Below are positions 48,937 to 58,607 of a stretch of DNA of 64,000 nucleotides, one piece after another. The stretch covers positions 124,001-188,000 of the forward strand of contig JAJYDX010000001.1 of NCBI GenBank assembly GCA_021777135.1, read 5' to 3'. Made by a program: the position numbers and the translations under genes. Every line of letters begins with the position of its first letter. The stretch's first letter is position 1. Under the pieces are notes generated by a model. The model saw only the letters and a program-made list of their open reading frames with translations. It made no database searches and had not been told where the DNA came from. This DNA comes from a bacterium (GTDB lineage Bacteria; SZUA-79; Acidulodesulfobacterales; Acidulodesulfobacteraceae).

Positions 48937-50298
48937 ATGGATATTTTAATAATAGGACTAAATCATAAATCTGCGGAAATTTGCGACAGGGAAACAGTAT
49001 CAAAGAAACTTCTTACTGTTGAATTAAGGCATGATTTTGCCAATAAACTACTTGATTTAAAAAATGAAGACGGCAGGTCTTTAATTAAAGAGGTTGCGAT
49101 CCTTACCACGTGCAACAGGTCTGAGTTTATAATGGGATTATCTTCATGGGCGCAAGGTAAAGGCGGACATATAATTAAAAATTACATAGCAAAATATTTT
49201 TTTAGTGAAACCGAAAAAGAAAATATTTTTTATATGCGTCTTAACGAAGATGCCGTAAGACACTTATTCAGCGTTGCTTCAAGCCTTGATTCCATGATAA
49301 TAGGCGAACCGCAGATATTAGGACAGCTTAAAGAGGCATACAACGAAGCATGTGAATTTAAAACAAGCGGACAGTTTTTAAATAAACTTTTTCACAGAGC
49401 ATTTAATTGTGCAAAATCGGTGAGGACAGAAACTAAAATAGCTTCGTCTCCCGTTTCGGTCAGTTATGCGGCTGTAGAGCTTTCCAGAAAAATATTTAAC
49501 GGTCTAGACGAGAAAAAAGTCCTTTTGCTAGGGGCTGGAGAAATGGGAAAACTTACCGTAAAACATTTTATAAAATATGGGGTGCGAAATATTTATATAG
49601 CAAACAGGACAAAAAAAAATGCTCTTAAATTTATCGAAGAATCCTTCGGAACTGCAGAAAAAGATTGCTTAAACGTTATAGATTTCTCGGAATATTATAA
49701 GTTTTTACCGCAGTCCGATATAGTTTTATGTTCCACTGGTTCCGAAGATTATGTTTTAAAATATGCCGATATAATACCCGTAATAAAAATACGCAAACAG
49801 AAGCCTTTATTCTTAATCGATATTTCTATGCCCAGGAATATCGATCCTGAAATTAATAAAATATCAAATGTTTATCTGTTTGATATAGACGATATAGGAA
49901 AGATGATAGAAGACAATATAGAAATAAGGAGGCAGGAAGCCGCCGCTGCCAATGAGCTTGTAGAATCATCAGTCAAGGAGTTTATGAACTGGAAAGAATC
50001 GTTAAATGCCGTGCCTGTAATAATTTCTCTTAGAAACAAGGTGAAAGATATATTGGAAATAGAATTATATAAGTATATCGGAGATAAAAAGGAAAAAGAT
50101 TTAATAATAAATTCTTTGACAAATAAAATTCTCCATGAGCCGACTATGCTTATAAAAAGGGCATCAGCTAATCCTGAAGGAGTAAGTTCTATTGAAACGA
50201 TAAAGGCGCTTTTTAACCTTGAATCTACAGATTTAAGCGATACGGACAAAGATATAGAAAATGAAAACCCCGGCAAATATATAAAACTTATAAAATAA
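48937..50298 (+). CDS. hemA: Glutamyl-tRNA reductase
   Basis: A 453-aa enzyme for the committed step of the C5 heme route. The catalytic cysteine is Cys59 in TTCNRSEF. The N-terminal GLNHKSAEICDRE and the NADPH domain VLLLGAGEMGKLTVKHF are present. The C-terminal dimerisation domain is longer than average. It supplies glutamate-1-semialdehyde; hemL and hemB are not in the window. Confidence 0.97.
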   Translation: MDILIIGLNHKSAEICDRETVSKKLLTVELRHDFANKLLDLKNEDGRSLIKEVAILTTCNRSEFIMGLSSWAQGKGGHIIKNYIAKYFFSETEKENIFYMRLNEDAVRHLFSVASSLDSMIIGEPQILGQLKEAYNEACEFKTSGQFLNKLFHRAFNCAKSVRTETKIASSPVSVSYAAVELSRKIFNGLDEKKVLLLGAGEMGKLTVKHFIKYGVRNIYIANRTKKNALKFIEESFGTAEKDCLNVIDFSEYYKFLPQSDIVLCSTGSEDYVLKYADIIPVIKIRKQKPLFLIDISMPRNIDPEINKISNVYLFDIDDIGKMIEDNIEIRRQEAAAANELVESSVKEFMNWKESLNAVPVIISLRNKVKDILEIELYKYIGDKKEKDLIINSLTNKILHEPTMLIKRASANPEGVSSIETIKALFNLESTDLSDTDKDIENENPGKYIKLIK

Positions 50299-50307
50299 AG
50301 GTAAATT

Positions 50308-51264
50308 TTGAAAATTAAAATAGGAACCAGGGGAAGCAAACTGGCTTTATATCAGGCTAACCTCGTTAAAGAAAGGCTGTCGGAATATTACAAAGGACTT
50401 TCAAAAAATATTAGCATTGAAATAATAACCATAAAGACGACAGGAGATAAAATTTTAAATGCGTCTTTAAGCAGTTTTGGCGGAAAAGGTTTATTTGTAA
50501 AAGAAATAGAAGAAGCCCTTTTCGGCGGAGATATCGATATTGCGGTTCACAGCCTGAAAGACGTTCCGCAGATAATACCGGACGGCTTAATATTAGGCGC
50601 GACTTTAAAAAGAGACGATCCGAGAGACTGCGTAATTTTAAAAGACAAACCTCAAACTTTAGGAGAAGCCTATTCTGAAAACTTCGCCTCGTTGTTGAAA
50701 AGCCGTGCAATCGTCGGAACTTCGAGTTTAAGAAGAAGGTCGCTTATGGCAAGGTTAAGAAACGACCTTGTATTTGAGCCATTAAGAGGCAATATAGACA
50801 CGCGGCTAGAAAAACTCAAAAACGGTTTTTTCGACGCCATTGTTTTATCCTCGGCGGGACTTATCAGGCTTAATCTTGAACATCTCATAGATATATATTT
50901 AGACCCCATAAAATTCATTCCCCAGTGCGGACAAGGGGTAATAGCGATAGAACACAAGACCGGCAGGGACGATATTAAAGAAATTATTAGCCCTTTGAAC
51001 GATTCAGATACTTACGCCGCCGTATTTGCCGAAAGAGCCTGCATAAAAGAATTAAACTGCGGATGCGCTTCTCCTGTAGGGGCATATGCTTATCTGAAAA
51101 ACGGTGTTTTGTATATTAAAGGTTTTGTTTCGAACATTCAAGGAGAATATCTTGAAGATGAATTTAACGGCAAAAAAGATGATTACGAAAAAATAGGCAG
51201 AAGTTTAGCCTTAAGACTTATAGATAAAGGCGCTTTTCAAATATTAAGTAAAAATAATTTATAA
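50308..51264 (+). CDS. hemC: Porphobilinogen deaminase (hydroxymethylbilane synthase)
   Basis: A 318-aa enzyme that links four porphobilinogens. A TTG start is used (MKIKIGTRGSKLALYQANLV). The dipyrromethane cofactor cysteine is probably Cys253 in ELNCGCASPVGAYA. The domains appear in the expected order, including SLKDVPQIIPDGLILGATLKRDDPRDC and GTSSLRRRSLMARLRNDLVFEPLRGNIDTRL. It lies 9 bp after hemA. Confidence 0.97.
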   Translation: MKIKIGTRGSKLALYQANLVKERLSEYYKGLSKNISIEIITIKTTGDKILNASLSSFGGKGLFVKEIEEALFGGDIDIAVHSLKDVPQIIPDGLILGATLKRDDPRDCVILKDKPQTLGEAYSENFASLLKSRAIVGTSSLRRRSLMARLRNDLVFEPLRGNIDTRLEKLKNGFFDAIVLSSAGLIRLNLEHLIDIYLDPIKFIPQCGQGVIAIEHKTGRDDIKEIISPLNDSDTYAAVFAERACIKELNCGCASPVGAYAYLKNGVLYIKGFVSNIQGEYLEDEFNGKKDDYEKIGRSLALRLIDKGAFQILSKNNL

Positions 51265-51318
51265 AATTAATAAAATAATAAACATATAATAAATTTATTA
51301 AAAGGGATTAAAAATTAA

Positions 51319-52947
51319 ATGAAGACAAAAGGGGTTAAAAAAGATACCTTAACAGGCAAAAAGAAACAAATCGGCAAGGTATATCTTGCGGGAGCCGGTC
51401 CAGGCGATCCGGAACTGCTCACTCTTAAGACCAAAAGAGTTCTAGGCGAAGCAGACGTTATTGTTTATGACAGCCTTATTTCCGAGGAGATTTTATCACA
51501 CGCAAAAGAAGGATGCGAAATAATTTATGCAGGCAAAAGGTCTTCAAATCATACCCTACCGCAATATTCCATAAATGAGCTTCTTTCGGAAAAAGCAAAA
51601 ACCAACAGGATTGTTTTAAGGCTTAAAGGTGGAGATCCTTATCTTTTTGGCAGGGGCGGCGAAGAAGCAGAAAGACTTTTTAAAGACGGCATACCTTTTG
51701 AAGTAATCCCCGGCATATCTTCTTCCTTTGCCGTTCCGGCTTATGCGGGCATACCGTTGACCCACAGAGATTACGCTTCAACAGTAGCCATAGTTACCGG
51801 ACATGAAGGAGAACATAAGGAAAAAAGCACGATAAACTGGAAGGGATTGGCTGGAGCCGATACTATAGTTATATTAATGGGGTATAAAAATTTAGATTCC
51901 AACACGAAAAATTTAATTAAAGCTGGAAAAGATAAGAATACGCCTTGCGCAGTTATTCAGGAAGGAACAACTTTAAATCAGAAAGCCGCAGTTGCGACCT
52001 TAAGCACGATAGCCGAAGAAGTTGAAAAAAAAGGATTAAAAAGCCCGTTGATATTAATCGTGGGCAATGTAGTAAAATTAAGAAGCGTTTTAAACTGGTT
52101 TGAAAAAAGACCGTTAAACGGTTTAAGAGTTATGGTTACTAGAGGAGAAGGGCAGGCCGGAACTTTGTCCGAAAAACTAAAAAAACTCGGCGCATTCGTT
52201 ATTAATTTGCCGCTGATAAAAATATTAAGGGACGCTGAAGGAATAGATAACGCTAGAATAGATAAAGCTTTTAAGAATATTAAAAAATACGATTATTTAG
52301 TTTTTACGAGCGCTAATGCCGTTTCGGCCTTTTTCGAACGTTATTTTTCTAAAGGAATCGATGTTAGAACGCTTACCGGCATGAAAATAGTTTCCGTAGG
52401 CAAGGTTTCTTCTTCGGAACTGTTAAAATATGGGATACTTCCCGACTTAGTTCCGTCCGAGCCTTCGCAAACCGGAATAATAGATATTTTAAAAAATGCC
52501 GATTTGAAAGGTAAAAAGATTCTCTTTCCGCAGGCTTTAAAGATAAACAAGGAGCTTCCTGAATTTTTTAAATCAAAAGGCGCAAACACTGAAAATTTGC
52601 CCGTTTACGAAACCATAGTGCCTGGGGAATCCAAAGAAGCTATGGGTGAAATTTTTGGCTCCGTTAAAAAGACCGGAAAAAACATAGGGCTGCCGGATAA
52701 CATGGACTTAAAAAATCTTTTAATTACTTTTACAAGCTATTCTACCGTGGAAAATTTTGTAAATGCTTTGGAAGACATTAAAAAAGGGCTTCTAAAACAG
52801 GTAATCCGCTCCGGCGTCAAGTTTGCAAGCATAGGAAAGAAGACAGCCGATTATGCGTTGGGGTTTGGCATAAAATCTGATATAATATCTAAAGATGTCA
52901 ATATAGATTCACTGGTTGAAGAGATAGCAGGTTTTTATAAAAAATAA
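51319..52947 (+). CDS. cobA-hemD: Uroporphyrinogen-III C-methyltransferase/synthase fusion
   Basis: A 542-aa fusion. Residues about 15-265 are a SAM-dependent uroporphyrinogen-III methyltransferase (VYLAGAGPGDPELLTLKTKR, LKGGDPYLFGRGGEEAE, GVNxx-like VIPGISSSFAVPAYAGIPLTHR). Residues about 265-542 are uroporphyrinogen-III synthase (GLRVMVTRGEGQAGTLSEKLKKLGAFV). One chain therefore cyclises hydroxymethylbilane and methylates the product to precorrin-2, feeding siroheme, heme and cobalamin. The arrangement is common in anaerobes that use the siroheme pathway to heme. Confidence 0.95.
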   Translation: MKTKGVKKDTLTGKKKQIGKVYLAGAGPGDPELLTLKTKRVLGEADVIVYDSLISEEILSHAKEGCEIIYAGKRSSNHTLPQYSINELLSEKAKTNRIVLRLKGGDPYLFGRGGEEAERLFKDGIPFEVIPGISSSFAVPAYAGIPLTHRDYASTVAIVTGHEGEHKEKSTINWKGLAGADTIVILMGYKNLDSNTKNLIKAGKDKNTPCAVIQEGTTLNQKAAVATLSTIAEEVEKKGLKSPLILIVGNVVKLRSVLNWFEKRPLNGLRVMVTRGEGQAGTLSEKLKKLGAFVINLPLIKILRDAEGIDNARIDKAFKNIKKYDYLVFTSANAVSAFFERYFSKGIDVRTLTGMKIVSVGKVSSSELLKYGILPDLVPSEPSQTGIIDILKNADLKGKKILFPQALKINKELPEFFKSKGANTENLPVYETIVPGESKEAMGEIFGSVKKTGKNIGLPDNMDLKNLLITFTSYSTVENFVNALEDIKKGLLKQVIRSGVKFASIGKKTADYALGFGIKSDIISKDVNIDSLVEEIAGFYKK

Positions 52948-53003
52948 ATAAAATAGAATGCGGCCGGACCCCTCTAGGTCTGTCCGTTAAGGAGAAAATA
53001 TAA

Positions 53004-54194
53004 ATGATAGGTATTTCAAAACTTTACTGCGGCGGTGTTCATGCCTCTGACGCTCTTAGATACGGGCGTATGTCTAGCAAACTTCCTTCGCATCTTTTGC
53101 AGTTTTCCGAGGATAAAAAGCCGGTAATAGTATGGAATATGACTAGAACTTGCAATTTAAACTGCATACACTGTTATTCACAGTCTAAAAATCTTCAATA
53201 TAATAATGAGCTTACTCTCGAGGAGGGAAAAGCTTTTATTGACGATATATCCGCTTTCGGTTCTCCGGTTATGCTTTTTTCAGGAGGAGAACCATTAATG
53301 CATCCGCATTTTCTCGACTTGTGTTTTTACGCAAAATCAAAAGGCATGCGAGCGGTCATATCGACTAATGGAACGCTCATAACAAAAGAACTTGCTCAAG
53401 AATTAAAAAAAGTAGGCTTGTCGTATGTAGGCATAAGCCTTGACGGACTTGAATCTGTTCACGACAGGTTTAGGGGTAAAAAAGGTGCCTTCAGAGAAGC
53501 AATAGACGGTATAAACTATGCAAAAGAAGCAGGAATAAAAGTCGGTTTAAGATTTACTATAAACAAAAGAAATGCTCAAGAAATTCCTGGGATTTTTAAG
53601 CTTTTAGAAGAGGAAAATATCCCCAGGGTCTGTTTTTATCATCTTGTCTATGCCGGAAGAGGCACAAAACTTATAGAAGAAGATTTGTCACACGAAGAAA
53701 CTAGGCAGACGGTAGATGCTATACTCGAGCTTACGAAAGAAGTATATTCAAGAGATAACCAAAAGGAAGTTCTTACTGTGGATAACCACGCAGACGGACC
53801 TTATATTTACTTAAAACTTTTAAAAGAAGGAAAGACTGAAGAAGCCGCAAATGTTATGAGCCTTCTCAAAATGAATGGTGGGAACAGTTCAGGGGTAGGC
53901 ATCGGATGCGTCAGCTGGGACGGTGAAGTTTATGCCGACCAGTTCTGGAGGCACTATTCATTTGGAAACGTTAAAGAAAGAAAGTTCAGCGAAATATGGA
54001 CGGACACTTCTAATACCTTAATGAAACAGCTTAAAAATAAGAAAGAATACGTAAAAGGAAAATGCAAAGAATGCAAATGGCTTGATATCTGCAACGGTAA
54101 TTTCAGGGTTAGGTCCGAAGCAAAGGAAGACGATTTATGGGCACCGGACCCTGCTTGTTATCTAACCGACGAGGAGATATATAATGCAAAATAA
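53004..54194 (+). CDS. ahbC: 12,18-didecarboxysiroheme deacetylase (radical SAM, alternative heme pathway)
   Basis: A 396-aa radical SAM protein with C50-x3-C54-x2-C57 (TRTCNLNCIHCYSQ) and a SPASM-like C-terminal cysteine region (CKECKWLDICNGNFR, PDPACY). In the AhbC family it converts 12,18-didecarboxysiroheme to iron-coproporphyrin III. The N-terminus ISKLYCGGVHASDALRYGR is typical of AhbC. The gene overlaps ahbD by 11 bp. The substrate assignment rests on family and the ahbD neighbour. Confidence 0.9.
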   Translation: MIGISKLYCGGVHASDALRYGRMSSKLPSHLLQFSEDKKPVIVWNMTRTCNLNCIHCYSQSKNLQYNNELTLEEGKAFIDDISAFGSPVMLFSGGEPLMHPHFLDLCFYAKSKGMRAVISTNGTLITKELAQELKKVGLSYVGISLDGLESVHDRFRGKKGAFREAIDGINYAKEAGIKVGLRFTINKRNAQEIPGIFKLLEEENIPRVCFYHLVYAGRGTKLIEEDLSHEETRQTVDAILELTKEVYSRDNQKEVLTVDNHADGPYIYLKLLKEGKTEEAANVMSLLKMNGGNSSGVGIGCVSWDGEVYADQFWRHYSFGNVKERKFSEIWTDTSNTLMKQLKNKKEYVKGKCKECKWLDICNGNFRVRSEAKEDDLWAPDPACYLTDEEIYNAK

Positions 54195-55323
54195 CCATAT
54201 GTCATCTCCTCACGGACATCCAGCAGGCGTTATGCGCGGCGGTGCGATGCCCAAAAAAAACGAACTCAGGTTGGTTTTTTGGGAGCTTACCGCAAGATGC
54301 AATCTAAAATGCATACATTGCAGGGCTGAAGCACAGACTGAAAGGCAGGAAGACGAGCTTTCCACGGAAAAGTGCTTTAACGTAATAGACGAATTATGCA
54401 AATTTAGCAGTCCAATCCTTATTTTAACCGGAGGGGAACCCCTTTACAGGGACGATATTTTTGAAATAGCCGGCTATGCAACAAAAAAAGGTTTAAGGGT
54501 AGCACTTGCTACGAACGGAACATTAGTAAACGAAAAAGTTGCCATAAAAATTAAAGAAAGCGGAATTAAAAGAGTTTCTATAAGTCTTGACGGCGCAAAC
54601 GCGCAAACGCACGATTCTTTCAGGATGATACCCGGTTCTTTTGAAAGCGCGTTTAACGGTATTAAAAATTTGCGTAACGAAGACATAGAAGTTCAGGTGA
54701 ATACGACTATTGCTAAACATAACGAAAATGAAGTCAAAGATATTCTAGAATTGGCACTGCAAAATAGCATAAAAGCCCTTCATATATTTATGCTCGTGCC
54801 GGTAGGATGCGGAGTTCAGATAGCTGATTCCCAAATGCTGGATAAACAAAAATACGAAGATATACTTTCTTGGTTTTACGATAAAACTATGGAATTAAGA
54901 GGTAAAATAGAGCTTAAAGCAACTTGCGCGCCTCATTTCTTCAGAATAATGCACAAAAGGGCAAAAGACGAAGGCATAACGATAACTCCCGAAACGCACG
55001 GCATGAATGCAGTTACTAAGGGTTGTCTTGCCGGAAGCGGCGTTATGTTTATTTCAAGAAAAGGTATAGTCCAGCCTTGCGGCTATCTGCCGGTTCAAGC
55101 TGGAGACGTTACGAAACAGTCTGCGGAAGAAATATGGAGCGGTTCGGAAGTCTTTCTTAATTTAAGGGATACAGGGCTTTTAAAAGGTAAATGCGGAATT
55201 TGCGAATATAAAAAAGTTTGCGAAGGATGCAGGGCAAGGGCTTATTACGAAAAAGGCGACTATATGGAAGAAGAGCCTTATTGCATCTATGAACCGATAA
55301 AAGGAAGAATCGCCGGCAAATAA
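54184..55323 (+). CDS. ahbD: Heme b synthase (radical SAM, alternative heme pathway)
   Basis: A 379-aa radical SAM protein with C39-x3-C43-x2-C46 (ARCNLKCIHCRAE) and a SPASM-type cluster region CGICEYKKVCEGCRARAYY. AhbD oxidatively decarboxylates iron-coproporphyrin III to heme b. The N-terminal HMSSPHGHPAGVMRGG segment with several His is unlike AhbC. The pairing with ahbC, downstream of siroheme genes, supports this route. AhbA/AhbB siroheme decarboxylases are not in the window. Confidence 0.9.
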   Translation: MQNNHMSSPHGHPAGVMRGGAMPKKNELRLVFWELTARCNLKCIHCRAEAQTERQEDELSTEKCFNVIDELCKFSSPILILTGGEPLYRDDIFEIAGYATKKGLRVALATNGTLVNEKVAIKIKESGIKRVSISLDGANAQTHDSFRMIPGSFESAFNGIKNLRNEDIEVQVNTTIAKHNENEVKDILELALQNSIKALHIFMLVPVGCGVQIADSQMLDKQKYEDILSWFYDKTMELRGKIELKATCAPHFFRIMHKRAKDEGITITPETHGMNAVTKGCLAGSGVMFISRKGIVQPCGYLPVQAGDVTKQSAEEIWSGSEVFLNLRDTGLLKGKCGICEYKKVCEGCRARAYYEKGDYMEEEPYCIYEPIKGRIAGK

Positions 55324-55346
55324 TAATTTTATTGATAAATTGATTT

Positions 55347-55766
55347 ATGGATAAAAAGGCAAATGTTCTTCACAGGTTTATAGCCAAAGCTATAGATTTG
55401 CTAATCTTCGGTTTTTTAAGCGAGATGTTTTACCCTTACGGTTTTTTGGCGGGAGTACTTTATATTTTAATTTCGGACGGTTTTTTTGACGGCGCAAGTC
55501 TTGGCAAAAGACTTATAGGTTTAAAGGTGGTTACAACTCTTGACGAGAAAAGACCGGAATTTAAAGAATCAATAATAAGAAACTCATTTCTCGGAATTCC
55601 TTTGCTGTTTGCGTTCATTCCGTTCGTCGGCTATTTTCTTTTAGTAACTATTGGAATAGTTATATATGCCGCAGAGATTTATTTTATTATAAAGAGCCCC
55701 GAAGGCGAAAGAATTGGCGATAGATTTGCTTTTACCCGCGTGGTCGATATAAGAAGACATAAGTAA
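55347..55766 (+). CDS. RDD-family membrane protein
   Basis: A 139-aa protein with the RDD-family features: HRFIAKAIDLLIFGF at the start (here RFIAKAID), ASLGKRLIGLKVV in the middle, and three to four hydrophobic segments. RDD proteins are small membrane proteins of unclear function, possibly transport-related. It lies between ahbD and polA in the same direction. No special link to heme is known. Confidence 0.85.
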   Translation: MDKKANVLHRFIAKAIDLLIFGFLSEMFYPYGFLAGVLYILISDGFFDGASLGKRLIGLKVVTTLDEKRPEFKESIIRNSFLGIPLLFAFIPFVGYFLLVTIGIVIYAAEIYFIIKSPEGERIGDRFAFTRVVDIRRHK

Positions 55767-55769
55767 AAA

Positions 55770-58439
55770 ATGGAAAAAGACAGCATTAAAGCCGATCTTT
55801 TTTTAATAGATTCAAGTTCATATTTTTATAGGGCATTTTATGCCCTTCCTCCGCTTACAAATTCCAAGGGCAAACCTACCGGCGCATCGCTCGGATACAC
55901 CAGAATGCTTATGAAACTTATTAAAGATGCGGATATAAAATATGGCGCCTGTCTTTTCGATTCTAAAGAAAGCTTAAGAAAACAGTCTTATGAAGCCTAT
56001 AAAGCCAATAGGAAAGGCATGCCTGACGATTTAGTTTCGCAGGTAGGTTATCTGACCGATATCTCTTATCTGCTCGGTTTTGAAACATTTAAGCTTGAAG
56101 GCTATGAGGCGGACGATTTAATTGCTCGTACGGTTAAAATCTTCGAAGAAAGCCGTATATCTATCTGTATAGTAAGCAGCGATAAGGACTTAAAGCAGTT
56201 GTTGTCATCCAGCGTTTTTATATACGATGCACTTAAAAATAGGATAATAACAAACAAAATTTTTGAAGAAGAAAACGGGATAAAGCCCGAGGAATATAAA
56301 TACGTTTTGGCGCTTATGGGCGATGCGTCCGATAATATACCTGGAATTAAAGGAATAGGAGAAAAAACGGCATTTGCTTTAATTAAGGATTATCATAATT
56401 TGGACGGCATTTATAGTAATATAGACTCTATACATAAGCCTAAACTTAAAGAACTTTTAGTAAATTATAAGGAAGACGCCTATAAAAGTTTGGAACTCGC
56501 CTCCTTTTATAAAGACATAGATTTAACTGAAGCATATTTTACGCCTGATTCGGAAAAATCCACTAAAATATTTAATTGTCTTAGCGATTTTGCCTTAAAA
56601 GAAAAAAACAAAGAAGGACTTTACACAGTTTTTAAGGAGCTTGAATTTAACTCTTTAATAAGAGATTCAGGTATTATAAATAATGAACCGGACGATAAAC
56701 AATATGAAATAAACGAGGACACAAAGGACGATGCGGCCGCCGGGACATGCCTTTCGATTTATGTCGATTTCAGCGAAAAAAATAAAGAATTGTTCGATGG
56801 AGAATCAAATACTATATATATTCATTCGCAAGAAACAGGTCCGGCATCGTTTAATCCGAAAAATATCGCAGACGATAAAACTATTATAAATTTATTGAAA
56901 GATAATTCGGTTTTAAAGATAGGCTTTGGACTAAACGCCGTGAAGCTTTTTTTGGAACTTAACGGAATAGAAGTTAACGGGCTTTATTTCGATATAAAAA
57001 TAGCTTCCTATCTTTTAAATCCTATAAAACATTCTCATAGTTTTACCGATATAGAAACCGAATTTAAAGACCGGCTTTTTGCCTTAAAATGCGAGGATTT
57101 TGACAACTATGCACTCAAGGTCTATTTTCTGTATAAAATATTAAAAACAGAAATAGAAAAAGATGCCGATTTAAAATATCTGTTTTATGAAGTAGATATG
57201 CCCCTTTCCTCGGTGCTTTTTGAAATGGAAAAAACAGGGTTTAAAGTCGATAAAGATATGCTAATGTCTTTATCCGCCTCATTAGATTCGGATACGAAGA
57301 AACTTACGGGCATTATACATAAAATAGCCGGAAGGGCATTAAATATTAATTCACCTAAACAGCTAAGCGCGGTTATGTTCGATGAAATGAAATTTAAGCG
57401 GATTAAAAAAAACAGCACTGATATAGAGGTTCTTCAGGCGCTAAAAACTGAATTAGAAATAATTATAGGAAACAGCAACGATGACAGGACATTAAAAGAT
57501 TATCTTTTATTTATAGACAGTCTTATAGCATACAGAAACAAGGTGAAACTTAAGACTTCTTTCGTTGACGTGCTTTTAAGGGAAATCGATAAAAACGACA
57601 GGGTACACACGTCTTTTTCCCAGACAACCACTTCGACAGGCAGGCTTGCAAGTCAGAGTCCCAATCTTCAGAATATTCCGGTTTCTGGGACTGAGGGCTT
57701 TAAAATAAGGCAGTCTTTTATTGCAAAAGAAGGCTATATTTTGCTTTCGGCGGACTATTCGCAGATAGATTTAAGAGTTATGGCGTCTATTTCGGGAGAT
57801 ATAGCGCTAACAGAAAGTTTTAAAAAAAACGAAGACATTCATGCAAAAACTGCTTCGGAAATTTTTGGGGTCGCTGTGAATGCCGTAGATAAGGATATGA
57901 GAAGAAAGGCAAAAGTAATTAATTTCGGGATAATTTACGGCATGAGCCCTTTCGGACTGTCAAAGGAACTAGGTATCTCCGTTGAAGAGGCAAGAGTTTA
58001 TATAAATTTATATTTTAAAAATCACCCTGCCATTAAATACTATATGGAAAAAATAGTGAAAGAGGCAAGGTCTAACGGATTTGTCAGAACCGCCTTCGGC
58101 AGAAAATGTTATATAGAAAACATAAATTCCGGAATAAAAAATTTATCGTCGTTTTCCGAAAGAGCAGCTATTAATGCTCCTATTCAGGGAACCGCCGCCG
58201 ATATAATAAAAATTGCAATGGTAAATATTTATAAAAAACTTCAAGACAGTCCAAAATTAAAAGAATCCGCAAAAATGATTCTTCAAGTCCACGACGAACT
58301 CATATTTGAAGTCATTGAACCACTAATAGACGATATTAAAAATATCGTAACTCCTTTAATGACGGCTCAAACACTCCTGTCCGGCGTTCCGCTGGCTGTT
58401 AATATTGGCGTCGCAAAAAACTGGGCGGAAGGGCATTAA
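55770..58439 (+). CDS. polA: DNA polymerase I
   Basis: An 889-aa repair polymerase. The N-terminal 5'-3' exonuclease domain (about 1-300) has LFDSKESLRKQSYEAYKANRKGMPDDL and ALMGDASDNIPGIKGIGEKTA. The polymerase domain has DYSQIDLRVMASISGD, RRKAKVINFGIIYGMSPFGL and the C-terminal QVHDELIFEV. The middle domain seems to have lost its 3'-5' exonuclease residues: the first motif reads YVDFSEKN (Asp kept, Glu lost) and the second reads GLNAVKLF, where an Asp is expected. It therefore probably lacks proofreading, as in Bacillus and Thermus homologues. Confidence 0.95.
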   Translation: MEKDSIKADLFLIDSSSYFYRAFYALPPLTNSKGKPTGASLGYTRMLMKLIKDADIKYGACLFDSKESLRKQSYEAYKANRKGMPDDLVSQVGYLTDISYLLGFETFKLEGYEADDLIARTVKIFEESRISICIVSSDKDLKQLLSSSVFIYDALKNRIITNKIFEEENGIKPEEYKYVLALMGDASDNIPGIKGIGEKTAFALIKDYHNLDGIYSNIDSIHKPKLKELLVNYKEDAYKSLELASFYKDIDLTEAYFTPDSEKSTKIFNCLSDFALKEKNKEGLYTVFKELEFNSLIRDSGIINNEPDDKQYEINEDTKDDAAAGTCLSIYVDFSEKNKELFDGESNTIYIHSQETGPASFNPKNIADDKTIINLLKDNSVLKIGFGLNAVKLFLELNGIEVNGLYFDIKIASYLLNPIKHSHSFTDIETEFKDRLFALKCEDFDNYALKVYFLYKILKTEIEKDADLKYLFYEVDMPLSSVLFEMEKTGFKVDKDMLMSLSASLDSDTKKLTGIIHKIAGRALNINSPKQLSAVMFDEMKFKRIKKNSTDIEVLQALKTELEIIIGNSNDDRTLKDYLLFIDSLIAYRNKVKLKTSFVDVLLREIDKNDRVHTSFSQTTTSTGRLASQSPNLQNIPVSGTEGFKIRQSFIAKEGYILLSADYSQIDLRVMASISGDIALTESFKKNEDIHAKTASEIFGVAVNAVDKDMRRKAKVINFGIIYGMSPFGLSKELGISVEEARVYINLYFKNHPAIKYYMEKIVKEARSNGFVRTAFGRKCYIENINSGIKNLSSFSERAAINAPIQGTAADIIKIAMVNIYKKLQDSPKLKESAKMILQVHDELIFEVIEPLIDDIKNIVTPLMTAQTLLSGVPLAVNIGVAKNWAEGH

Positions 58440-58462
58440 TCCGCATTTCCATCATTTTTTTC

Positions 58463-58490
58463 TTGACAAAATTTTCACAAATGATATAAA
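58463..58490 (+). promoter_or_regulatory. Sigma70 promoter of cydAB
   Basis: TTGACA (58463-58468) and TATAAA (58485-58490) are separated by 16 bp. A 19-bp operator-like dyad begins 10 bp after the -10, so a repressor bound there would cover the start site. Confidence 0.65.
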
Positions 58491-58518
58491 TAAGATAAAT
58501 AAGATTAAATTAATCTTA
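58491..58518. promoter_or_regulatory. Rrf2/NsrR-like operator before cydA
   Basis: The dyad at 58500-58518 is TAAGATTAA, one central base, then TTAATCTTA, perfect over 9+9 bp. A further half-site TAAGATAAA lies at 58491-58499. The same TAAGAT...ATCTTA design occurs before the Rrf2 gene at 61142-61160. NsrR sites in other bacteria also have AAGAT half-sites. Confidence 0.6.
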
Positions 58519-58607
58519 AATTAAAAATATAATACAATTATAAATTTAAGGATATAATTAGAATATAAATATCTTTTATGTTAATTTAATTTCACGGAGG
58601 TATTTTT

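Noticed and set aside
52964-52985. Short GGAC/GTCC hairpin before ahbC as a regulatory element
   Set aside because: The stem is only 4-5 bp with no conserved riboswitch features visible.
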